Shown here in pieces: positions 1-7,934 of a stretch of DNA of 64,000 nucleotides. The DNA lies in NCBI GenBank assembly GCA_020636405.1, contig JACJXW010000007.1, forward strand, positions 558,001 through 622,000. The letters run 5' to 3'. This DNA is from Lewinellaceae bacterium (GTDB lineage Bacteria; Bacteroidota; Bacteroidia; Chitinophagales; Saprospiraceae). A model generated the notes under the pieces. That model did no database searches. It had not been told where the DNA came from and saw nothing but the letters and a program-made list of their open reading frames with translations. The position numbers and the translations under genes are program-made. Each line of letters begins with the position of its first letter. The stretch's first letter is position 1.

Positions 1-844
1 CGCCGTTCCCGAAGGAAAGGGCTTTGAAGGGGACAAGCCCCTGATCGTGGTACATGGCCAGAATGGCGTCGAACTTTCGGTATTGGCCGGAACCAAAAAA
101 GCCATCAGCAGGGAAGGGGCCCATAACGAGCATTCCTTTTTTCTTCAGTTCGACAATTGCCGGCCGGATGAAGGCTTCTTCTTCGTTGCCCAGCACGCCC
201 CCGTCACCGGCGTGCGGATTGAGGCCCAGTACGGCAATAGAGGGCCGTTCCAGCCCGAAGTCCATCTTCAGCGAATGGTTCATCAGCTGAAGTTTCTGCA
301 TGATCAGCTCCTTGGTGAGGGTTTCCGCCACTTCGCGGAGTGGGAGATGGTTGGTGGCCAGGCCGATGCGCAAGCTGTCATTGACCATGAACATGAGGCT
401 TTGCCCATGGCCCAGCTCTTTAGTCAGGTACTCCGTATGGCCGGGGAAGGGAAAGTTGGCCATGTGCATCGCCTCTTTGCTGATAGGGGCGGTCACTAGA
501 GCGTCGACCAGGCCGTTCTTCAGGTCTTGAGTAGCTTGCTCCAGGGAAATTTGGGCATATTTCCCGCTGAGATCAGAGGGCTTGCCCAGCGTGATGTTGA
601 CATTCTCCTGCCAGCAGTTGACAATATTGACCTTGTCGAAATAGATCTTATCGGCGGAACGGGTAGAATTGAACTCAACTTCGTCCTCTATGATATTTTT
701 ATGGTAGGAAACCACCTTGGAAGAGCCATAAATAACCGGAGTGCAAATATCGGTGATCTTTTCGTGTAACAGCGTCTTGAGAATGACCTCCAACCCAATA
801 CCATTAATATCTCCAATGCTTATCCCTATCTTCAGTTTTTCCAT
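1..844 (-). CDS. pdxA: 4-hydroxythreonine-4-phosphate dehydrogenase PdxA (3' end cut by window edge)
   Basis: Oxidises 4-phosphohydroxy-L-threonine in the DXP-dependent pathway to pyridoxal 5'-phosphate, in the cytoplasm as a metal-dependent dimer. Reading the minus strand from the ATG at 842-844 gives about 281 codons without a stop to the window edge. The N-terminus has the glycine-rich GISIGDINGIG stretch typical of Bacteroidota PdxA. Further on are GHTEYL, NPHAGDGG and YHDQG, which carry the family's conserved metal-binding histidines and substrate-binding residues. The last part of the roughly 330-360-residue family is missing only because the window ends. It is divergent from rsmA over a 174-base gap; pdxA and ksgA are also neighbours in E. 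coli, though co-directional there. Confidence 0.93.
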   Translation of the reverse strand, partial: MEKLKIGISIGDINGIGLEVILKTLLHEKITDICTPVIYGSSKVVSYHKNIIEDEVEFNSTRSADKIYFDKVNIVNCWQENVNITLGKPSDLSGKYAQISLEQATQDLKNGLVDALVTAPISKEAMHMANFPFPGHTEYLTKELGHGQSLMFMVNDSLRIGLATNHLPLREVAETLTKELIMQKLQLMNHSLKMDFGLERPSIAVLGLNPHAGDGGVLGNEEEAFIRPAIVELKKKGMLVMGPFPADGFFGSGQYRKFDAILAMYHDQGLVPFKALSFGNG

Positions 845-1018
845 TGTTTATTTATTCTGCTCCGGCTATTTGCTGATCATTGGGAATTTCCCCTGGGGAA
901 TACTATCTTGGAAGCACCCCATAGCCAAAGCACTATATTGTTATTCTAAATAATTGATCTTCTTACAAAATGACCGTAAAAATAAAAAGAAAAACGTTAC
1001 GGCTCATTCTATTCGCCT

Positions 1019-1801
1019 ATGAAAGCCAAGAAATCCTACGGCCAGCACTTTCTCAACAACGATCAGCTTGCTGCCCGGATCGCCGATAGCCTTACCCTGG
1101 CGGGCCAGGCCTACGATCAAGTCATCGAAGTAGGCCCGGGACAAGGCATGCTGACCCGGTTCCTGTTGGAAAAGCCGTTCCGCCTGCTGGTAATCGAAGC
1201 CGACCGCGATATGGTCCTTTATCTCCACAAACACTACCCTCAACTGAAGGACAATATCGTCAGTGGAGATTTTCTAAAAGTCCCTCTGGCAGAGCTGATG
1301 CAGGAAAGGCCCTTCGGCCTGATCGGCAATTTTCCTTACAATATATCCTCCCAGATCTTGTTCAAAATGCTGGAAGGCCGCCAGTATATCCCCGAAATGG
1401 TAGGCATGTTCCAAAAGGAGGTGGCGGAAAGGATTGTCGCCGGCCCTGGAAGCAAAACCTACGGCGTGATCAGTGTACTGCTTCAGGCATTTTACGAAGG
1501 GGAATACCTCTTTACCGTCGACAAAAGTAACTTCTCTCCCCCACCTCAGGTCCAGTCGGCAGTCATCCGGCTGCTCCGGAAGGAACAGCAGGAACTGGGC
1601 TGCGACGAACAACTGTTCCGGCAAGTCGTCAAGCAGGCTTTCAGCCAACGCCGCAAAATGTTGCGCAACACCATGAAGGCCTATATCAAAGGCGACAGCT
1701 TGCTGGACAGCTCTTTTTTCGACCAACGCCCCGAAAGGCTAAGCCTGGGGGACTTCGTACAACTCACTAATTGGATCGAAGAAAGAACAGCCGAGGAGTG
1801 A
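1019..1801 (+). CDS. rsmA: 16S rRNA (adenine1518/1519-N6)-dimethyltransferase RsmA/KsgA
   Basis: Dimethylates two adjacent adenines in the helix 45 loop of 16S rRNA late in 30S assembly, using S-adenosylmethionine. The 260-residue product has the family's full length. It begins with KSYGQHFL, the typical N-terminal signature, then VGPGQGMLT (SAM-binding motif I, about residues 38-46), and NFPYNIS (motif IV, the adenine-binding catalytic loop). The C-terminal small domain contains FSPPPQVQSAVIRL and QAFSQRRKMLRNT, both typical of KsgA. It is 77 bases upstream of the YqeY-like gene on the same strand and may be co-transcribed with it. Confidence 0.96.
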   Translation: MKAKKSYGQHFLNNDQLAARIADSLTLAGQAYDQVIEVGPGQGMLTRFLLEKPFRLLVIEADRDMVLYLHKHYPQLKDNIVSGDFLKVPLAELMQERPFGLIGNFPYNISSQILFKMLEGRQYIPEMVGMFQKEVAERIVAGPGSKTYGVISVLLQAFYEGEYLFTVDKSNFSPPPQVQSAVIRLLRKEQQELGCDEQLFRQVVKQAFSQRRKMLRNTMKAYIKGDSLLDSSFFDQRPERLSLGDFVQLTNWIEERTAEE

Positions 1802-1878
1802 ACTATTCCGCTCCTTATGGGCTTGCATTATTGTCTACTTATGGATTTTGGAAATGAAAAGAATAAAAAACTGTAATT

Positions 1879-2328
1879 ATGAGCCTTGAAGAACGCATAA
1901 CGCAAGACCTCAAAGAAGCCATGAAGGCCAAAGACCAGGCCGCCCTGCGCGGCATCCGCGCCATCAAAGCCGCCATATTGCTGGAAAAGACCAGTGGCGC
2001 CAACCACGAAATCGATGATGGTACAGAATTGAAGATCCTGCAAAAACTGGTCAAACAACGTAAGGACTCCCTGGATATCTACGAGAAACAAAACCGGGAA
2101 GACCTCGCCCAGACGGAACGAGAAGAGATCGAGATTATCAGGCGATACCTTCCCAAACAATTGACCCGGGACGAATTGAAGGCCGAGATTAAAAAAGTGA
2201 TCGATCAAGTCGGCGCCACCTCCATAAAGGATATGGGCCAGGTGATGGGCATAGCTTCGAAAAAACTCGCCGGCAGAACGGATGGCAAGACCATGTCGGG
2301 GATCGTACGGGAGTTGCTGGCGGGGTAG
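1879..2328 (+). CDS. GatB/YqeY domain protein
   Basis: A 149-residue free-standing YqeY-type protein. It starts MSLEERITQDLKEAMKAKD, the characteristic N-terminal helix, and ends with MGQVMGIASKKLAGRTDGK, matching the small C-terminal domain shared with GatB. GatB is part of the amidotransferase that makes Gln-tRNA or Asn-tRNA. The free-standing family has been linked to tRNA-dependent amidation only by homology and its exact role is not established. Length is as expected (about 150), with no signal peptide or membrane segment. It lies on the same strand as rsmA. Confidence 0.9.
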   Translation: MSLEERITQDLKEAMKAKDQAALRGIRAIKAAILLEKTSGANHEIDDGTELKILQKLVKQRKDSLDIYEKQNREDLAQTEREEIEIIRRYLPKQLTRDELKAEIKKVIDQVGATSIKDMGQVMGIASKKLAGRTDGKTMSGIVRELLAG

Positions 2329-2340
2329 GTGGTATTGGTT

Positions 2341-2396
2341 GATTCGTCTTCGCCCGCCATAGCTTAATGCGAAGGCGGGGATTCGTCTTCGCCCGC
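2341..2396 (+). repeat. 17-base direct repeat downstream of the YqeY gene
   Basis: GATTCGTCTTCGCCCGC occurs twice, at 2341-2357 and 2380-2396, separated by 22 bases that include GCGAAGGCGGGG, which partly pairs with either copy. The repeat lies between the YqeY stop codon and the promoter region of the aldehyde dehydrogenase. It could be a local duplication or a degenerate palindromic repeat. No function can be assigned. Confidence 0.6.
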
Positions 2397-2431
2397 TCGA
2401 AGCCGGTGCGGACCTTTTCCTTCCTTTTTCC

Positions 2432-2439
2432 TAAATTTG
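2432..2439 (+). promoter_or_regulatory. Candidate Bacteroidota -7 element for the aldehyde dehydrogenase
   Basis: TAAATTTG matches the TAnnTTTG -7 consensus of Bacteroidota promoters exactly. A clear TTTG-type -33 element at the usual spacing is not evident, so the call is tentative. Initiation a few bases downstream would place the whole 2460-2518 hairpin in the 5' leader. Confidence 0.4.
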
Positions 2440-2459
2440 CGCCCGATTGAGTAACCGCA

Positions 2460-2518
2460 GATGGCCTTTCCCGCCTGTAGGGCTAAACCCAGCTGATCAA
2501 CCGGCGGGAAAGGCCATC
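2460..2518 (+). promoter_or_regulatory. Long perfect hairpin in the leader of the aldehyde dehydrogenase
   Basis: GATGGCCTTTCCCGCC at 2460-2475 is exactly complementary to GGCGGGAAAGGCCATC at 2503-2518: a 16-bp perfect stem with a 27-base loop. A small GGG-CTAAA-CCC hairpin lies inside the loop. The structure ends 27 bases before the ATG at 2546. No T-run follows, so it is not a simple intrinsic terminator. It could be an RNA control element or a palindromic repeat. Confidence 0.7.
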
Positions 2519-2545
2519 GAAACAAACAAAACCAAATTATAAGAA

Positions 2546-4072
2546 ATGGATACTACCTTTCTCCAAAAGCTCGGCCTCAAAGAACACAATGCCGGGACCA
2601 GCACCGGCCAGGAATCCAGCGATTCCGGAAAATACATCCAATCTTTTTCTCCGGTGGACGGAGAACTGATCGGTAGCGTCAGCGAAACGACGCGCAAAGA
2701 ATACGATCATGTGATCGCCAAAGCTCAGGAAGCCTTCAAAGTATGGCGGGAAATACCCGCCCCGAAGCGGGGAGAGATCGTCCGCCAGTATGGCAAAGAG
2801 TTGCGCAAACACAAGGATGCCCTGGGGCGCCTTGTCTCCTACGAGATGGGCAAAAGCCTGCAGGAAGGCTGGGGCGAGGTGCAGGAAATGATCGACATCT
2901 GCGACTTTGCCGTAGGCCTGTCGCGACAATTGTACGGGCTGACCATTCAATCGGAACGCCCCTATCACCGTATGATGGAACAGTGGCACCCGCTGGGTAT
3001 CGTGGGCGTCGTCTCCGCCTTCAACTTTCCAGTGGCTGTATGGTCGTGGAACGCCATGATCGCCATGGTGTGCGGAGATGTAGTAGTCTGGAAAGCTTCC
3101 GAAAAAGCGCCGCTTTGCTCAGTGGCCTGTCAGAATATCTTCCTCGATGTGCTGGCTGAAAACAAGGTGCCAGAAGGTGTAGTCAACATCATCAACGGCG
3201 ACTACAAGGTAGGCGAATTCATGACCAAAGATTCCCGCGTTCCCCTCATTTCCGCCACCGGCAGCATCCGCATGGGCAAGATCGTGGGCGGCGTCGTGGC
3301 TTCCCGCCTGGGCCGGAGCATCCTCGAACTGGGCGGTAATAACGCCATCATCGTCACTCCCAGCGCCGACCTGAAGCTGGTGCTCACCGGCGCGCTGTTC
3401 GGCGCCGTCGGCACTGCCGGCCAGCGCTGTACCTCCACCCGCCGCCTCATCGTGCATGAAAGCGTGTACGACGAAGTGAAACAAAAACTGACCAACGCCT
3501 ACAAACAGCTGCGCATCGGCAACCCACTGGACGAGCACAACCACGTGGGGCCGCTCATCGACCGGGATGCAGTGGAAAAATACCTCCATGCCATCGAAGA
3601 AGTAAAGAAGGAGGGCGGCAAATTCCTGGTGGAAGGCGGCGTGCTTGAAGGCAAAGGCTACGAAAGCGGCTGCTACGTCAAACCCTGCATTGCCGAAGTA
3701 AAACACAATTACCACATGGTGCACGAGGAGACCTTTGCCCCCATCCTCTACCTGATCAAATACAAGGAGTTGGACGAGGCCATCGCCTACCACAACGAAG
3801 TGCCGCAGGGACTGTCTTCTGCCATCATGACCACCAATATGCGGGAGGCCGAACTCTTCCTTTCGGTAGCGGGCTCTGACTGCGGCATCGCCAACGTCAA
3901 CATCGGCACGAGCGGGGCGGAGATCGGAGGCGCCTTCGGCGGTGAAAAAGAGACCGGCGGCGGCCGCGAGAGTGGTTCAGACTCCTGGAAAGCCTATATG
4001 CGCCGGCAGACGAATACGATTAACTACAGTACGACGCTACCACTGGCGCAGGGCATCAAGTTCGACCTGTAA
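2546..4072 (+). CDS. NAD-dependent aldehyde dehydrogenase, ALDH7 (aminoadipate-semialdehyde) type
   Basis: Cytosolic 508-residue aldehyde dehydrogenase oxidising an aldehyde to an acid with NAD. The order of motifs is normal: FNFPVAVWSWN and WKASEKAPL (NAD-binding), LELGGNNAIIV with the general-base Glu, GTAGQRCTSTRR with the nucleophilic Cys at about residue 295, and ETFAPILY near the C-terminus. LELGGNNA and the overall length resemble ALDH7/antiquitin, which converts alpha-aminoadipic semialdehyde to aminoadipate in lysine breakdown. That substrate is inferred from family resemblance only. No lysine-catabolism gene is adjacent. The gene appears to be alone in its transcription unit and is preceded by a long hairpin. 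Confidence 0.88.
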   Translation: MDTTFLQKLGLKEHNAGTSTGQESSDSGKYIQSFSPVDGELIGSVSETTRKEYDHVIAKAQEAFKVWREIPAPKRGEIVRQYGKELRKHKDALGRLVSYEMGKSLQEGWGEVQEMIDICDFAVGLSRQLYGLTIQSERPYHRMMEQWHPLGIVGVVSAFNFPVAVWSWNAMIAMVCGDVVVWKASEKAPLCSVACQNIFLDVLAENKVPEGVVNIINGDYKVGEFMTKDSRVPLISATGSIRMGKIVGGVVASRLGRSILELGGNNAIIVTPSADLKLVLTGALFGAVGTAGQRCTSTRRLIVHESVYDEVKQKLTNAYKQLRIGNPLDEHNHVGPLIDRDAVEKYLHAIEEVKKEGGKFLVEGGVLEGKGYESGCYVKPCIAEVKHNYHMVHEETFAPILYLIKYKELDEAIAYHNEVPQGLSSAIMTTNMREAELFLSVAGSDCGIANVNIGTSGAEIGGAFGGEKETGGGRESGSDSWKAYMRRQTNTINYSTTLPLAQGIKFDL

Positions 4073-4200
4073 GGAAGGCCTTTGAAACAGGAGTCATGGG
4101 AATCAGAGGTTAAATGGCGGCCGATGGAGGCAGGGATCGAGGGTGCAGCATGCGAGGTGAAAACGGCAGCACGTTTTGGGCTGCTTTAGCAGGCCGCCTT

Positions 4201-4319
4201 TTTGATGTTTGATATTTGATTTTTGACGTTCGATTTTCGATGTAGGGCGAGCGGAAGGGCTGCCCTCAAAGCGTTGCTCCCAAAGAGCCCCATCAGAAAT
4301 CGCACGTCAAAAATCAAAC
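4201..4319. repeat. Inverted pair of degenerate heptamer arrays
   Basis: From 4201 the sequence runs as 7-base units TTTGATG, TTTGATA, TTTGATT, TTTGACG, TTCGATT, TTCGATG. From 4292 it runs as the inverse units ATCAGAA, ATCGCAC, GTCAAAA, ATCAAAC. The two arms pair over about 30 bases with a perfect 15-bp core (4215-4229 with 4304-4318) around a loop of about 50 bases. A near-identical structure occurs at 6920-7021. The surrounding 4073-4574 interval otherwise holds no gene apart from a possible 60-codon relic near its right end. Confidence 0.75.
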
Positions 4320-4377
4320 ATTTCTCCGTACCAAAAGTATCGTATAAGGGGTCTGATGTTTTGCCCCCCGGCCCTTT

Positions 4378-4572
4378 CAGGGTTCTTTAGCCCCTGATTC
4401 GCATGACTTTTGTTTTTGAAGCCTCCAATAGTTCCAGGACGGAAAAATTTTTGACCAGGAAAATACGCTCAACCTACCGGGCAGGCTGTCTCCATTTGGA
4501 ATAGAAAAGTTCTCCGGATTTTTGAGCAATGCATCAAACCAACTGCTGTCGTAACCCGGCAGGTTGATTTGG
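4378..4572 (-). other. Open stretch of about 60 codons after the nucleotidyltransferase stop (possible coding relic)
   Basis: On the minus strand, in frame directly after the TAA of the nucleotidyltransferase gene, there are about 60 sense codons before the next stop. The text looks protein-like, including INLPGYDSSWFDALLKNP. There is no start codon or recognisable family. It may be a decayed gene fragment or a chance open frame. The same interval contains AACCCGGCAGGTT (4553-4565), which recurs as the arm of the hairpin at 24582-24626. Confidence 0.25.
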
Positions 4573-4574
4573 CG

Positions 4575-5474
4575 TTACCCCCATAACTCCCCCGGGTACC
4601 GCCCTTCCTCCACCAGTTCCTCGAAGGCTTTTTCCACCATGGCCCGGTCCTCTCGGTAGGTCACGCCGTACCACTGCTCCTTATTGGGCAGTACGCTCAG
4701 TCGGATATTGCCTTCTTTTATCAGTTGGTTGACCACGGTGGGAATGTAGAACTCGGCCTTGGGGTTGTCCCGGTTTTCCTTCACAAAATCAACAAACTGC
4801 CGGTGGATTTCCTTGAAGATATCCTGGTGGAAACCCCAGAAGTTCATAGACACCAGCGCTTGTTCGAATAAGGGGTGCTTGCGGCCATCCTCTTCATAAA
4901 AAATGCCTTCGTCTGTACGATGTATTCTGTGGCGTTCTACAACATCCGCCAGCAGGCCGTTCTCATCCACCTCACAGATACCGCGATTGACGTGGCCGGC
5001 CTCCGACAGGGTTTTATCCAGTTGGTAGCCGATCATCGCATAATGATCGGGGGTACAATCGCTTTTCAGGAAGCGCGCCATATCTCCAAAGCCGGAAATG
5101 CCGTAGTAGTCATCGGCATTAATGACGGCAAAAGGTTCATGAATGAGCTGTCGGGCGACCAGCACGGCATGGCCGGTGCCCCAGGGCTTCTCGCGCTCCG
5201 GCAGCTCGCTGATGCCTTCGATGGGGGTATTGACTGCCTGGAAAGCATATTCCACCTGTATCTTATCTTCGAACTTATCGCCAAAGGTTTCGCGGAAGGC
5301 CTGCTCGATGTCCTTGCGGATCACAAAGACCACCTTGCCAAAGCCGGCGCGGATGGCGTCATAAACGGAGTATTCAATAATAGGCTCTCCACCGGGGCCG
5401 ACGCCGTCGACCTGCTTGAGCCCACCGTAGCGGCTGCCCATGCCGGCAGCCAGGATGAGTAGAGTGGGTTTCAT
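4575..5474 (-). CDS. Sugar-phosphate nucleotidyltransferase family protein
   Basis: A 299-residue cytoplasmic enzyme of the NTP-transferase (GT-A fold) family, expected to activate a sugar phosphate to an NDP-sugar. The N-terminus LAAGMGSRYGGLKQVDGVG is the pyrophosphorylase loop that binds NTP. INADDYYG is the metal-binding motif, and WGTGHAVL and EFYIPTVVN also fit the family. The exact sugar cannot be deduced. The start ATG overlaps the stop of the upstream gene by one base (TAATG), so translation is probably coupled. It ends a minus-strand run that begins at the CBS gene at 10.3 kb. Confidence 0.85.
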   Translation of the reverse strand: MKPTLLILAAGMGSRYGGLKQVDGVGPGGEPIIEYSVYDAIRAGFGKVVFVIRKDIEQAFRETFGDKFEDKIQVEYAFQAVNTPIEGISELPEREKPWGTGHAVLVARQLIHEPFAVINADDYYGISGFGDMARFLKSDCTPDHYAMIGYQLDKTLSEAGHVNRGICEVDENGLLADVVERHRIHRTDEGIFYEEDGRKHPLFEQALVSMNFWGFHQDIFKEIHRQFVDFVKENRDNPKAEFYIPTVVNQLIKEGNIRLSVLPNKEQWYGVTYREDRAMVEKAFEELVEEGRYPGELWG

Positions 5475-6145
5475 TAATAGTATTTTGAATTGCGCGTTTT
5501 TTCCACGAACAGGTGAACCCGGCGCTGTACGAGCCAGCCATGCAGCAGCGTCCCCCCCAACAGGACGGTGCAGCCGAGCAGGAAGATGGCCGTACGACTG
5601 GCCTCTACCGCATCCACATGCGCCTTATAGAATGGCCGAATGAATAATACTTCGACCGATATAACGAATGCAGAGAGCAGGAACAGCAGGATACTGGCGG
5701 CCTTGGCCTTATTGAGGAAGCCCGGCTCTTTTTTCCGGAGGCACTTCCGCAAGAACAGGATGAAGTCTTCGCAATAGGGGTCGATCTTTATGAGTTCACG
5801 CAGGATGTATTCCGCTTTCCCATATTCCATAATGTTGTACAGAGAAGCCGCCTTGCGAAAGAGCATTTTCTGAAAAATGTCCTCGCCCTTATAAACCTCT
5901 ACATTGTGCACGATAACCATTTCGATCACCACATCCACCATGAGCAGGTGCTTCTGGTAGGCGCCCACTTCAAAAAGGGCGTTGACATACGCCGTGATGA
6001 GCTCGAAGTATTCCTCGAAATCCAGCCGTTTGATCTCCTCCTCCTTGTCTTCATAGAAACGGATGACCCGGCGGTAGTTGGCCGCATCGATCTCCTTGAA
6101 ATCCCGGAATATCCTGGAATGATATGTCGACTGATAAAAAGGCAT
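5474..6145 (-). CDS. Uncharacterised membrane protein with TPR-like N-terminal region
   Basis: A 223-residue protein with no assigned function. Residues 1-150 are helical and charged, with YGKAEYILRELIKIDP resembling one tetratricopeptide unit. Two hydrophobic segments follow (about residues 152-170 and 187-205), and the C-terminus is short and basic. This suggests a cytoplasmic helical domain anchored in the inner membrane by a hairpin. It is four bases from the cyclase-family gene upstream and overlaps the nucleotidyltransferase downstream, so the three probably form one transcription unit. A role in envelope or sugar-nucleotide work is only suggested by that context. Confidence 0.7.
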   Translation of the reverse strand: MPFYQSTYHSRIFRDFKEIDAANYRRVIRFYEDKEEEIKRLDFEEYFELITAYVNALFEVGAYQKHLLMVDVVIEMVIVHNVEVYKGEDIFQKMLFRKAASLYNIMEYGKAEYILRELIKIDPYCEDFILFLRKCLRKKEPGFLNKAKAASILLFLLSAFVISVEVLFIRPFYKAHVDAVEASRTAIFLLGCTVLLGGTLLHGWLVQRRVHLFVEKTRNSKYY

Positions 6146-6149
6146 ATGG

Positions 6150-6908
6150 TCAAACGGGCTCTAGTTCATACAATACCGGTTTGCTCGGGCTGACATCGAT
6201 CTCGAAGCTTGCGATCTGAATGTTCAGCAAATATAAACCATCTTTGATGGAATTGTTTACGAAAATGAGCTCTGTGATCGTACAATTTGTCCGCGGGGCT
6301 TCCGGGTAGGCCCAAAAAGCACGGTGGGCAAGCAGTTTTCCGCCGTCTTCCTCCCGGTCGACCGAAGGGAGGTCGAGCAGCAGGTGTCGGATGCCTTTTT
6401 CCACCAGAAAGCGGATGGCCTCGTGGTGTACATAGGGTGGATTGGCCCCGGAGTAGTTCGTCCGAAGCTTCAGCTCGTCATTGGGCAGGGTGCGGAGGAG
6501 GAGGGCTTCTACAGCAGGCGTTTCCGTCATGGCCTCCTCCAGCTGTTCGCGGAAGATCACCCGGTCGCCGCCGTCCGTTTTGGTAGGAAAAATGCTCACT
6601 AAGAGGGCGGGGAAATGAAATTGCTTCAGGCTCTGATTGATGGTGTAAGGCTCTTTAGCGATGTGCCCAACGCATTCGGTATGCGTTCCGTTTCCATGAG
6701 GGTTGAGGCGCACGTTGAGAAAATTCAACGGGCCGCCTTGAGCCGTTGAGCCCACAAAATCACCTGCCACAACCGGTGAGGTTTCCATGGGTGGGGCGTA
6801 AAAACAATTAACGGTTTCCAGCCCTTCTCTCAGAGGAATGGCGATGTCCAGCGGTTTGGAAAGATTGGCGCGGTAGTAGCGCCCCTGGTGCTGAAAGGTA
6901 ATCCACAT
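6150..6908 (-). CDS. Cyclase family protein (kynurenine formamidase-like hydrolase)
   Basis: A protein of about 252 residues of the cyclase/KynB superfamily, metal-dependent amidohydrolases that include kynurenine formamidase. NPHGNGTHTECVGHI corresponds to the HxGTHxDxxxH metal-binding signature, with Glu at the usual Asp position. LDLPSVDREEDGG matches the second conserved region, and TELIFV the C-terminal strand. The substrate is unknown. The ATG at 6906-6908 was chosen because the longer open frame to 7001 runs through heptamer-repeat DNA and encodes low-complexity sequence. That repeat therefore occupies the region just upstream of this gene. Neighbours are nadK upstream and a membrane protein four bases downstream. 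Confidence 0.82.
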   Translation of the reverse strand: MWITFQHQGRYYRANLSKPLDIAIPLREGLETVNCFYAPPMETSPVVAGDFVGSTAQGGPLNFLNVRLNPHGNGTHTECVGHIAKEPYTINQSLKQFHFPALLVSIFPTKTDGGDRVIFREQLEEAMTETPAVEALLLRTLPNDELKLRTNYSGANPPYVHHEAIRFLVEKGIRHLLLDLPSVDREEDGGKLLAHRAFWAYPEAPRTNCTITELIFVNNSIKDGLYLLNIQIASFEIDVSPSKPVLYELEPV

Positions 6909-6919
6909 GTACTTGGGAT

Positions 6920-7021
6920 TTTTGATGTTCGATTTGCGATGTTTGATTTTTGATGTTCTCCATACGAGCGGCTGTCCTGGCGTGGCCCTATACATCGCCA
7001 ATCAAAAATCAAACATCGCAT
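6920..7021. repeat. Inverted pair of degenerate heptamer arrays between nadK and the cyclase gene
   Basis: Units TTTGATG, TTCGATT, TGCGATG, TTTGATT, TTTGATG run from about 6920. The inverse units ATCGCCA, ATCAAAA, ATCAAAC, ATCGCAT run from about 6994. GCGATGTTTGATTTTTGAT at 6936-6954 is perfectly complementary to 7001-7019 (19 bp), with a 46-base loop. The unit and architecture match the structure at 4201-4319. It lies just after the nadK stop and just before the cyclase start. Confidence 0.8.
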
Positions 7022-7027
7022 ATAAAA

Positions 7028-7912
7028 TCAGTGGTTTCTCGTATCGATCCCCCATGCCAGTTTGGAGCGAATGGTCTCCATGAAGCCCACATCCTGCAGC
7101 TGAAGGAGGCGAATGGGAAAGTCATTCTTTCGGACGGCAAGCTGATGGGCCGCCGTGATGGTCTCAAACCGCGAATCGAGCGTGCACAGGAAGTTCTCTG
7201 CCCGCCCTTCGATCTCGAAGGAAATCACGGAGTCGTCCGAAATAACGATGGGCCGTACATTGAGGTTGTGAGGAGCGACCGGAGTAATGACGAAATTGCC
7301 GGAATTCGGGAAAATGATAGGCCCCCCGCAGCTTAGGGAATAACCGGTCGAACCGGTGGGAGTGGCCACGATAATGCCGTCGGCCCAGTACGTATTCAGG
7401 TATGCTCCGTTGATGAAGGTATGGATGGTGACCATGGAGGAGGTATCCCGCTTCAGCAGGGTGCAGTCGTTGAGCGCAAAGCGGATCTCTCCGAAAATAG
7501 GCAGGTTGGACTCCAGGAACAACATGCGCCGCTCGTCGATGTTGTACATACCTCGTTTGACCAGTGCGATGGCATCGGTTATCCGTTTCTTTTCGATGGA
7601 TGCCAGAAACCCCAGCCGCCCCAGGTTGATCCCCATGATGGGTACGTTGCTGTCGCGGATATGGGTCGTTGCGCCCAGGATAGTACCATCGCCGCCAAGG
7701 GTGATGAAAAAATCGAACTTCTTCACACTAAAATCCAGGTAACCTTCGAATACGCCGATATCGCGTTTGAAATGGACCTTATTTTTCAGTTGCTCCAGGT
7801 AAGGGGCGTAGACGTAGGCATTGATCCCTTCCTTGTGGAGCGCATCGAAGAGGTGCTGGACGTGTGGGATATCTTTATCCTTGAGTACTTTGCTGTAGAC
7901 GACTACCTGCAT
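7028..7912 (-). CDS. nadK: NAD kinase
   Basis: Phosphorylates NAD to NADP, setting the cell's NADPH pool. The 294-residue cytoplasmic protein has the diagnostic GGDGT motif (residues 73-77) with the catalytic Asp, then GINLGRLGFLA. DGIIVATPTGSTGYSLSCGGPI is the glycine-rich NAD-binding region, and the following PVAPHNLNVRPIVI is also typical. Length is normal. It sits 22 bases after the Omp85-like gene on the same strand, inside the long minus-strand run. nadK next to a CBS-domain gene and an envelope-assembly gene is an arrangement seen in many Bacteroidota (general knowledge, not checked here). Confidence 0.96.
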   Translation of the reverse strand: MQVVVYSKVLKDKDIPHVQHLFDALHKEGINAYVYAPYLEQLKNKVHFKRDIGVFEGYLDFSVKKFDFFITLGGDGTILGATTHIRDSNVPIMGINLGRLGFLASIEKKRITDAIALVKRGMYNIDERRMLFLESNLPIFGEIRFALNDCTLLKRDTSSMVTIHTFINGAYLNTYWADGIIVATPTGSTGYSLSCGGPIIFPNSGNFVITPVAPHNLNVRPIVISDDSVISFEIEGRAENFLCTLDSRFETITAAHQLAVRKNDFPIRLLQLQDVGFMETIRSKLAWGIDTRNH

Positions 7913-7934
7913 AGTTGAGGGTGGAGGGCCTGGT

